From assembly GCA_030595845.1 (NCBI GenBank), contig JAUVCL010000124.1, forward strand, positions 1-5,804: 5,804 nt of DNA, in the 5' to 3' direction. The stretch comes from Campylobacterota bacterium (GTDB lineage: Bacteria; Campylobacterota; Campylobacteria; Campylobacterales; Sulfurovaceae). The notes beneath the pieces were generated by a model that was not told the origin of the DNA, did no database searches, and worked only from the letters and a program-made list of their open reading frames with translations. Positions within the stretch are counted from its first letter, which is position 1; the number at the start of each line of letters is the position of its first letter. The translations under genes were made by a program, and so were the position numbers. Of this stretch, positions 1 to 5,285 are shown piece after piece.

Positions 1-1
1 T

Positions 2-340
2 CAAACCTATTTGGCTGATTATGAACTTTTTATCAAAGATGAGCTGGCATTTTTAGAAATGGCTGACTATCCGCCTTTTGCCTCTCTCGCACGTATACTT
101 GTAGCACATAAAGATGAAAGTAAAGCAGGGAAGATAACACTAGATACAGTGACAAAACTCAAAGCTTTTAAAGAGATAGAAATAGTAGGAAGCGGTAAAG
201 CTCCTGTAGAACGCATCGCCAATAAATATAGGTTCAATATATTGTTAAGAGCTAAAAGCAGAGTACCTCTCTTAAAAGCGTTACATAGTGTGGATTGCAG
301 AGAAATTGAAATTGATATGGATCCGGTTGAATTTACGTAG
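2..340 (+). CDS. priA: Primosomal protein N' (PriA helicase), C-terminal part, 5' end outside window
   Basis: PriA is the superfamily 2 DNA helicase that recognises stalled forks and reloads the replicative helicase. The reading frame is open to the left edge, so only the last 112 residues are visible; the TTG at position 11 is an internal Leu codon, not a start. Family features seen are the segment ending in DYPPF (the [YL]PP[FW] signature at the junction to the C-terminal domain), then the C-terminal domain with a VGSGKAPVERIANKYRF stretch (compare the usual GP-x-PAP-x-x-x-x-x-x-x-YR), ILLRAKS, and the closing IDMDPVEF typical of PriA ends. The helicase motifs and zinc-binding cysteines lie upstream of the window. 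The protein therefore ends at its normal place. The TAG stop at 338-340 belongs to the GTAG that opens the inverted-repeat element next to it. Confidence 0.9.
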   Translation, partial: QTYLADYELFIKDELAFLEMADYPPFASLARILVAHKDESKAGKITLDTVTKLKAFKEIEIVGSGKAPVERIANKYRFNILLRAKSRVPLLKALHSVDCREIEIDMDPVEFT

Positions 341-360
341 GGTGCGTTTGCCAACGCACC
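337..360 (+). repeat. REP unit 1 (GTAG plus hairpin), forward orientation
   Basis: GTAG at 337-340 is followed by a hairpin with stem 341-348 against 353-360 (8 of 8 pairs) and loop TGCC at 349-352. The TAG of this tetranucleotide is the priA stop codon. No T-run follows (the next bases are ACATAATAAA), so it is not a standard intrinsic terminator. Confidence 0.7.
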
Positions 361-387
361 ACATAATAAAATTTGTATAAATAAAAC

Positions 388-406
388 ATTAGCCGTAAGG
401 GCTAAT
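388..406. other. Small stem-loop in the spacer between the two REP units
   Basis: ATTAGCC (388-394) pairs with GGCTAAT (400-406) around the 5-base loop GTAAG. It sits near the middle of the spacer, so the whole element can fold either as three hairpins in a row or as one long stem capped by this hairpin. A run of A follows rather than T, so it is not a terminator on the plus strand; read on the minus strand, a short T-rich tract does follow the stem, but no minus-strand gene ends here. Confidence 0.5.
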
Positions 407-410
407 AAAA

Positions 411-434
411 GGTGCGTTGGCAAACGCACCCTAC
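411..434 (-). repeat. REP unit 2 (GTAG plus hairpin), reverse orientation
   Basis: Read on the minus strand this unit equals unit 1 exactly, with GTAG at 434-431 followed by the same hairpin. On the plus strand the stem is 411-418 against 423-430 with loop GGCA at 419-422. Its loop is complementary to the loop of unit 1, so in single-stranded form the two hairpins can kiss or open into one long 25-pair stem. Confidence 0.7.
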
Positions 435-436
435 GG

Positions 437-458
437 GTTAATTTTGTTTAGGTAGAAT
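437..458 (+). promoter_or_regulatory. Possible housekeeping promoter for ispG
   Basis: TAGAAT at 453-458 is one mismatch from the TATAAT -10 box and is preceded by a T-rich stretch (TTAATTTTGTTTA, 438-450). Campylobacterota sigma-70 promoters commonly have a good -10 and a T-rich upstream region in place of a clear -35. It lies 25 bases before the ispG start, directly after the REP pair. No TSS evidence can be read from sequence. Confidence 0.4.
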
Positions 459-472
459 AAGACAATTATAAC

Positions 473-477
473 GAAGG
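473..477 (+). promoter_or_regulatory. Ribosome binding site deciding the GTG start of ispG
   Basis: GAAGG at 473-477 lies 6 bases before the GTG at 484. It supports this non-ATG start; the protein then begins MKERVKTKKIYVGDVAVGG, as in other IspG proteins of this group. Confidence 0.6.
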
Positions 478-483
478 TCTAAA

Positions 484-1545
484 GTGAAAGAAAGAGTTAA
501 AACTAAAAAAATTTATGTGGGTGATGTGGCTGTAGGCGGAGATGCACCTATTTCTGTGCAGTCTATGACGTACTCTGATACACATGATATCGCAGCGACG
601 GTAGAACAGATAAATCGACTTCACTTTGCAGGGGCTGATATGGTGCGTGTTGCTGTTCCTGAGATGGAGGATGCCTTGGCACTCAAAGCCATTAAAGAAC
701 AGATTTCTCTTCCGCTCATTGCAGACATTCATTTTAACTATAAGTTGGCACTTGAAGCGGCTAAGTGGGTAGATTGTATTCGTTTTAATCCTGGAAATAT
801 TGGTGAGAAATCTCGGATCAAAGAGATAGTGAAAGCCTGTCAGGAGAGATCTTTGCCTATTCGTATAGGGGTTAATGCAGGTTCACTTGAAAAAGAGTTT
901 GACCAAAAGTATGGTGCAACGGCTGAGGGCATGGTAGCATCTGCGGAGTATAACATCAAGTTTTTGGAAGATCTTGGATTTACAGATATCAAAGTCTCAC
1001 TTAAAGCTTCCGATGTAGATAGAACAGTAGATGCTTACAGAATGTTACGTCCTAAAAATGAGTACCCTTTTCATTTGGGAGTAACGGAAGCTGGGACTAT
1101 TTTCCATGCGACCATTAAATCTTCCATTGGTCTGGGAGCCTTGTTGTTGGATGGTATAGGTGACACGATGCGTGTTTCTATTACGGGTGAGTTGGAAGAA
1201 GAGATCAAGATCGGTAAAGCGATACTGAAAGATTCCGGACGTATCAAAGAAGGATTAAATATCATCTCCTGTCCTACATGCGGGCGTATAGAAGCAGATC
1301 TTGTGACTGCCGTAGCAGAAGTAGAAAGACGTACAGCACACATTAAAACACCGATGGATGTTTCTGTGATGGGTTGTGTGGTAAATGCTATAGGGGAAGC
1401 TAAACATGCGGATGTTGCCATAGCGTATGGAAAAGGTGCAGGGTTGGTCATGCTTAAAGGTGAAGTGGTGGCAAGACTTCCTGAAGCAGAGTTGGTTGAC
1501 AGGTTTGTTGCTGAAGTTGAGAAGTTTGCGGAGGATAATAAATAA
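484..1545 (+). CDS. ispG: 4-hydroxy-3-methylbut-2-en-1-yl diphosphate synthase (IspG/GcpE)
   Basis: This cytoplasmic [4Fe-4S] enzyme carries out the penultimate step of the MEP isoprenoid pathway, reductively converting the cyclic diphosphate MEcPP to HMBPP. The 353-residue length suits the short bacterial form (E. coli is 372). The N-terminal TIM-barrel part carries VQSMTYSDTHD (about 25-35), IADIHFNYKLA (79-89) and IRFNPGNIG (99-107). The C-terminal cluster domain has SCPTCGR with Cys263 and Cys266, then GCVVNAIGE with Cys298 and Glu305. These match the three cysteines and one glutamate that ligate the cluster in E. coli (Cys270, Cys273, Cys305, Glu312), with the same spacing. The start is GTG with a good ribosome site. 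The stop overlaps the dnaB ATG by one base (TAATG), so the two genes are probably cotranscribed and translationally coupled. Nothing looks broken. Confidence 0.97.
   Translation: MKERVKTKKIYVGDVAVGGDAPISVQSMTYSDTHDIAATVEQINRLHFAGADMVRVAVPEMEDALALKAIKEQISLPLIADIHFNYKLALEAAKWVDCIRFNPGNIGEKSRIKEIVKACQERSLPIRIGVNAGSLEKEFDQKYGATAEGMVASAEYNIKFLEDLGFTDIKVSLKASDVDRTVDAYRMLRPKNEYPFHLGVTEAGTIFHATIKSSIGLGALLLDGIGDTMRVSITGELEEEIKIGKAILKDSGRIKEGLNIISCPTCGRIEADLVTAVAEVERRTAHIKTPMDVSVMGCVVNAIGEAKHADVAIAYGKGAGLVMLKGEVVARLPEAELVDRFVAEVEKFAEDNK
1530..1535 (+). promoter_or_regulatory. Ribosome binding site of dnaB inside the end of ispG
   Basis: GGAGGA at 1530-1535 is a strong Shine-Dalgarno match 9 bases before the ATG at 1545. 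It lies in the last codons of ispG and supports the overlapping start. Confidence 0.65.
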
Positions 1546-4013
1546 TGGAAAATTTGTATAATTTAAACATAGAAAGAGCCGTACTCTCATCCGTTATTTT
1601 TGATCCCGAAACGTATGAAGAGGTAGCCGCAAAGTTAAAACCACATGACTTTTATCTGCCTTTTCATCAGCATGTATTTACTGCTATGGAAGAACTCAGT
1701 GTGGAAGAAAAACCACTGGATGATGAATTTTTGCGTACAAAATTAAATGGCATGGGTAAATTTGATGAAGTGGCGATGTTGGATCTGATTTCAGCAAACC
1801 CTATTACCAATACGGCTGCTTATATGAAAGAGATCAAAGCAAAGTCAAGTAAAAGGGCTTTGGCTACGCTGGCAACGGAGATCAAAAAAGTAACACTTGA
1901 AGATGATTTGCCTGCTGAAGATGTCATGAATCTGGTAGAGAAAAAACTTTATGAAATTACGCAGAATTCTACCTCTGATGACTTTAGGGAATCTCATGAA
2001 ATTACTGTAGCGATGATGACAGAGATAGAGCGTCTTAAATCACTTGGAAACTCTAAGCTTATTGGTACAGACACAGGGTTTAAGAACCTGAATGATAAAA
2101 CATCTGGGTTTGGTAAGGGGGATCTGGTCATAATCGCGGCGAGACCGGCGATGGGAAAATGTTTGGGTAAAGGTACAAAAGTTTTGATGTATGATGGTAC
2201 CTTAAAGAAAGTAGAAGATATTCAGGTGGGTGACAGGCTTATGGGTGATGACTCTACGCCACGTAATGTACTCTCTTTGGCTCAAGGACAAGAAGAGATG
2301 TACTGGATACGGCAAAACAAAGGGATAGATTATCGTGTGAATAAGTCTCATATTTTATCGTTGAAGCGTTCGAGGAATGAGGGAAAACATAAACATGGAG
2401 ATATCCTCAATATAGAGGTTTCTGAGTATATAGAAAAAAGTGATAAATTTAAGTCTAATTATAAAGGTTATAAGGTTGCAGTAGAGTTTGAAGAAAAAGT
2501 TTTGGATATCGAACCTTATTTTTTAGGCTTATGGCTGGGAGATGGTAGAAGTTCTGATGTGCGTATCGCTACAGAAGATGATGAAGTGGTTTCATATCTG
2601 CAAGAGTATGCATTTACTTTAGATAAAAAGTTACATCGCTATGAAGTAATGGGTAAGTGTACGATGTTCGGTATTACAAACATTCAAAAAGAAGGGGCAT
2701 TAAGAGATGTCAGTAATTCCCTGCAGGGAAAACTTAGAATCTTAGGGCTTATAGACAACAAACATATACCACAGGCATATCTTACTGCTAGTAAAGAACA
2801 GAGGTTGGCATTGTTGGCAGGTTTGTTAGATAGCGATGGCTACTATGACGATAAATATCATGTGATGGAGATAGTGCAAAAACGTAAAAGTCTTGCGGAA
2901 CAGGTTAAGTTTTTAGCAGATTCTCTTGGATTTAGAACATCGTTTGTTAAGAAAAAAGCTACTATAAAATCTATAGGATATGAGAGTGATATCTATAGGG
3001 TTCGCATAGTAGGACACTTAGATACCATACCTACATTAATCTCCCGAAAACAGGCAAGGGCTTTGGTTTCTAAAAGAGAACATATGCATACGGGGATACA
3101 AGTTGAGTTTGATAAAGTAGACGATTATTATGGCTTTGCGTTAGATGGAAACCATCTTTTTTTACTTGAGGATATGACGGTAACACATAACACGGCACTC
3201 GTACTCAACATGGCACTCAAGGCTATAGAACGTAATGAGGGAGTAGCTTTTTTCTCACTTGAAATGCCGGCAGAACAGTTGATGCTAAGAATGCTTTCGG
3301 CCAAAACATCCATTCCTTTACAGGCACTTAGGGTAGGTGATCTCAGAGATGAACAATGGTCTCAGCTTTCTGCGGCTACGCAGGACCTTGGATCAAAAAA
3401 ACTTTTTGTGGATGACGGAGGGTATGCTACTATCCACCATGTACGGTCTAAACTCCGAAAACTCAAAGCACAACACCCTGAGATCTCCGTAGCGATCATC
3501 GATTACCTACAGTTGATGTCTGGTGAAGGTAAAGAAGGTAGACAACAGGAAGTCTCTGAGATATCAAGAGGGCTTAAGCAGTTAGCCAGAGAGCTACAGA
3601 TACCTATCGTTGCACTTTCTCAGCTGAATCGTGGTGTAGAGAGCAGAGACAATAAACGACCGATGTTGTCTGACCTTCGTGAATCTGGAGCCATAGAACA
3701 GGATGCCGATATTATTCTTTTTGTTTATCGTGATGATGTCTATCGTGAAGCTATGGAGAAAGAAAAAGAGATGAAAGCCAAAGCAGAAGGTAAGCCATAC
3801 GAATCTGAATTTAGGAAAAAATCTGAGGAAGATGCAGAGATCATTATAGGGAAGCAGAGAAATGGACCTACGGGTACAGTCAATCTTGTTTTTCAAAAGA
3901 ACTTTACACGCTTTGTGGATGCTTCACCTACCGCAGCCTTTGAGATAGAGTATGAAGATGCAGATATCCCTATGCAAGAAGCAAATATCAATATCGATAT
4001 TCCTACTATATAG
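1545..4013 (+). CDS. dnaB: Replicative DNA helicase DnaB, precursor containing an intein
   Basis: DnaB is the hexameric helicase that unwinds the chromosome at the fork. The 822-residue precursor is a normal helicase of 478 residues (E. coli 471) plus a 344-residue intein at 206-549. The N-terminal scaffold domain spans about 1-140. The RecA-like motor is split: its Walker A begins ARPAMGK (199-205) and resumes at Thr550 (TALVLNMA). Further motifs are FFSLEM with the catalytic Glu573, Walker B VAIIDYLQLM with Asp653, IVALSQLNRG with the sensor Gln693, LSDLRESGAIEQDAD (708-722), and KQRNGPTGTV with a conserved Arg772 in the arginine-finger region. An acidic tail runs from about 791 to 822. The helicase residues contain no cysteine. 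Until the intein leaves, the P-loop is divided and the protein should not bind ATP. comEC starts 3 bases after the stop. Confidence 0.96.
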   Translation: MENLYNLNIERAVLSSVIFDPETYEEVAAKLKPHDFYLPFHQHVFTAMEELSVEEKPLDDEFLRTKLNGMGKFDEVAMLDLISANPITNTAAYMKEIKAKSSKRALATLATEIKKVTLEDDLPAEDVMNLVEKKLYEITQNSTSDDFRESHEITVAMMTEIERLKSLGNSKLIGTDTGFKNLNDKTSGFGKGDLVIIAARPAMGKCLGKGTKVLMYDGTLKKVEDIQVGDRLMGDDSTPRNVLSLAQGQEEMYWIRQNKGIDYRVNKSHILSLKRSRNEGKHKHGDILNIEVSEYIEKSDKFKSNYKGYKVAVEFEEKVLDIEPYFLGLWLGDGRSSDVRIATEDDEVVSYLQEYAFTLDKKLHRYEVMGKCTMFGITNIQKEGALRDVSNSLQGKLRILGLIDNKHIPQAYLTASKEQRLALLAGLLDSDGYYDDKYHVMEIVQKRKSLAEQVKFLADSLGFRTSFVKKKATIKSIGYESDIYRVRIVGHLDTIPTLISRKQARALVSKREHMHTGIQVEFDKVDDYYGFALDGNHLFLLEDMTVTHNTALVLNMALKAIERNEGVAFFSLEMPAEQLMLRMLSAKTSIPLQALRVGDLRDEQWSQLSAATQDLGSKKLFVDDGGYATIHHVRSKLRKLKAQHPEISVAIIDYLQLMSGEGKEGRQQEVSEISRGLKQLARELQIPIVALSQLNRGVESRDNKRPMLSDLRESGAIEQDADIILFVYRDDVYREAMEKEKEMKAKAEGKPYESEFRKKSEEDAEIIIGKQRNGPTGTVNLVFQKNFTRFVDASPTAAFEIEYEDADIPMQEANINIDIPTI
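2160..3191 (+). mobile_element. Intein in the DnaB P-loop (DnaB Walker A intein with homing endonuclease)
   Basis: The insert begins at Cys206 and ends at His548-Asn549, followed by Thr550, giving a class 1 intein with Cys1, terminal His-Asn and +1 Thr. Block A is CLGKGTKVLMYDG with VEDIQVGDRLMG; block B is YRVNKSHILSL, with Asn266 where the common TxxH motif has Thr and the conserved His269 present. Block F is DYYGFALDGNHLFLL (527-541), with Gly530 at the usual Asp position as in VMA- and PRP8-like inteins, and block G is VTHN. The insertion falls between Lys205 and Thr550 of Walker A, so excision restores GKT without a scar. Mycobacterial DnaB inteins are also known at the P-loop; the other classic DnaB site (LSDLRESG before IEQD, used by Synechocystis) is empty here. 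By hand count the intein is about 37% G+C against about 42% for the helicase parts, which fits later acquisition but is a modest difference. Confidence 0.95.
2502..2969 (+). other. LAGLIDADG (DOD) homing endonuclease domain inside the intein
   Basis: Two dodecapeptide motifs are present: FLGLWLGDG (326-334) with Asp333, and LAGLLDSDG (424-432) with Asp431. These carry the acidic residues that hold the catalytic metals in two-motif monomeric enzymes. Between them lies block D, with KHIP (406-409) supplying the conserved Lys. Block H follows as FLADSLGFRTSF (456-467). The roughly 90-residue motif spacing is normal and I see no stop, frameshift or lost catalytic residue, so the endonuclease is probably active or only recently decayed. 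Its expected target is the intein-free dnaB Walker A sequence. Domain limits are approximate. Confidence 0.88.
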
Positions 4014-4016
4014 GGT

Positions 4017-5285
4017 ATGCAATTAGAAAAGCCAGCATTATTTCCTGAAAAGAAAACGTTTGTCTGGTTTATCGTTGTTTTATCAGTCATCATATGCCTT
4101 CGGCTTTTTATTGAATATAACACGTATAAAAGCTTTGTTTCAAAGCCTTTTTACTATACCTATGTAACAGTACTGAATGCATATGAAAAGTCAAAAAGTG
4201 GTAAACGTTACCAAGTTCTTAAACTTAAAAGTGATGAGGGGTTTACTTTTTATACCACGAATCATGCTAAAGATGATTTTCAGAACATGCGTTTACGTGT
4301 GCAGATTTTTCCCAACAAGAGCATTTCATTTCAAGCGTATTTAGGTACGTTTTATGTCAAAAGCCGTATTAAAGAACAGTATTCTCTCCCTATTACTTTT
4401 AAAGATGAGTTACTGAATAAAGTAGCCTCTCAACATGAATCAACTTCTTTACAATCTTTTTATAATGCCATTTTTTTTGCGACACCTTTGGAAAAAGAGC
4501 TAAGAGAGAAGATAGCGATGCTTGGGGTGAGTCATCTTGTGGCTTTGAGCGGATTTCATTTGGGGATATTGTGGGGACTGGTATATGGTTTGATCTTACT
4601 CCTCTACCGACCTTTGCAGCAACGCTATTTTCCTTACCGGCATGCATTGTTTGATGTTGGAATGGCAGCGATGCTACTTTTGGGAGCGTATGTATGGTTT
4701 GTGGATTTTCCACCATCACTGTTACGTTCTTATGCGATGGTGCTAGTGGGCTGGATGATGCTTTTATTTGGGGTAGAATTGCTTAGTTTTACATTTTTAA
4801 GTACGATAGTCTTCATCCTTGTGGCACTTTTCCCTTCGTTGTTGGTTTCACTTAGTTTTGGTCTTTCGGTTGCAGGGGTATTTTACATCTTTCTATTGTT
4901 GCAGTATACAAAAAAATTTAAGGCATGGATCATCACCTTAGTGTTTATTCCTGTGGGGATCTTTATGTTTATGCTGCCTGTTGTGCATGGGATCTTTCCT
5001 GTTACAAGCGGATATCAGCTTTTATCTCCGTTACTCTCTTTACTGTTCATTCCTTTTTACCCCTTGGTCATGATCTTACATCTTTTGGGGATAGGCAATG
5101 TGCTGGACAGTTTATTACTTTGGTTGTTTGACTTGCCTTCTTTCTCTAAAGAGATGTTGCTTCCTGTCTGGATGGTTATGCTATATATACTGCTTTCTTT
5201 GGGAGCGATATGGCATAAAAAACTGTTTTATCTGCTGCTGGGAGTGGCCTTCTTATATATGGTATATCTCTTCATCTTTGTTTAG
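4017..5285 (+). CDS. comEC: ComEC/Rec2 family DNA-uptake membrane protein, short form
   Basis: ComEC forms the inner-membrane channel that passes single-stranded DNA into the cell during natural transformation. The 422-residue protein has one N-terminal membrane segment (about 14-31), a soluble region of about 130 residues (likely outside the membrane), and then the competence domain opening with LGVSHLVALSGFHLGILWGL (169-188), whose ALSG-x-H core is the family hallmark. Roughly eight further hydrophobic segments follow to residue 421. The C-terminal metallo-beta-lactamase-like domain of the long Bacillus or Thermus type is absent; the Helicobacter pylori ComEC is similarly short, so this is probably the group's normal form rather than a truncation. 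The start lies 3 bases after the dnaB stop with only a weak GGG before it, suggesting translational coupling. The dnaB-comEC order is also found in H. pylori. The last 33 bases overlap the opposing gene. Confidence 0.88.
   Translation: MQLEKPALFPEKKTFVWFIVVLSVIICLRLFIEYNTYKSFVSKPFYYTYVTVLNAYEKSKSGKRYQVLKLKSDEGFTFYTTNHAKDDFQNMRLRVQIFPNKSISFQAYLGTFYVKSRIKEQYSLPITFKDELLNKVASQHESTSLQSFYNAIFFATPLEKELREKIAMLGVSHLVALSGFHLGILWGLVYGLILLLYRPLQQRYFPYRHALFDVGMAAMLLLGAYVWFVDFPPSLLRSYAMVLVGWMMLLFGVELLSFTFLSTIVFILVALFPSLLVSLSFGLSVAGVFYIFLLLQYTKKFKAWIITLVFIPVGIFMFMLPVVHGIFPVTSGYQLLSPLLSLLFIPFYPLVMILHLLGIGNVLDSLLLWLFDLPSFSKEMLLPVWMVMLYILLSLGAIWHKKLFYLLLGVAFLYMVYLFIFV
5253..5285. other. Tail-to-tail coding overlap of comEC and the YihY-family gene
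   Basis: Both strands code across these 33 bases. The plus strand reads the comEC end LYMVYLFIFV and stop; the minus strand reads LNKDEEIYHI and stop. The comEC stop TAG is the complement of a Leu codon (CTA) of the other gene. I find no hairpin with a T-run for either direction around the overlap, so transcripts probably run into each other and are antisense at their 3' ends. Confidence 0.85.

Larger units (their letters stand above)
336..435. repeat. REP-like pair (BIME-like): perfect 25-base inverted repeat with 50-base spacer
   Basis: Bases 336-360 and 411-435 are exact reverse complements over 25 positions; pairing breaks on both sides (335/436 and 361/410). Each arm is itself a palindrome, with an 8-base stem GGTGCGTT/AACGCACC closing a 4-base loop (TGCC in one arm, GGCA in the other). 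GTAG sits directly outside the palindrome in both arms, read outward-in. Known REP sequences associated with RAYT transposases have this form: GTAG or GGAG followed by a GC-rich hairpin, often in inverted pairs. I see no target-site duplication next to the element and no transposase in the window. It fills most of the gap between priA and ispG. It could also act as an RNA structure that protects or ends the priA message. The REP assignment is inference from architecture, not from copy number. Confidence 0.75.

Noticed and set aside
341..380. Intrinsic terminator for priA
   Set aside because: The hairpin 341-360 is strong, but the following bases are A-rich rather than a T-run on the plus strand.
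67..429. 120-codon reading frame on the minus strand
   Set aside because: It lies antisense to the clear PriA C-terminus, crosses the REP element, and shows no family features; treated as a shadow.
336..435. Terminal inverted repeats of a small insertion sequence or MITE
   Set aside because: No direct target duplication flanks the arms (ATTTA on the left, GGTTA on the right), and each arm is a GTAG-led palindrome, which fits REP units better. A MITE is not fully excluded.
1071..1590. Minus-strand reading frames of 126 and 111 codons inside ispG
   Set aside because: They are antisense to a fully recognisable IspG with all cluster ligands, and their translations show no domain.
2160..3191. 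Group I/II intron or an inserted gene instead of an intein
   Set aside because: The reading frame is continuous through the insert, and protein-level splicing motifs are present at both ends exactly at the extein junctions.
3668..3712. Second intein at the other classic DnaB insertion site
   Set aside because: LSDLRESGAIEQDAD reads straight through without interruption.
4017..5285. Truncated comEC pseudogene
   Set aside because: The absence of the C-terminal hydrolase domain matches the short ComEC of Helicobacter, and the frame is intact with a full set of membrane segments.
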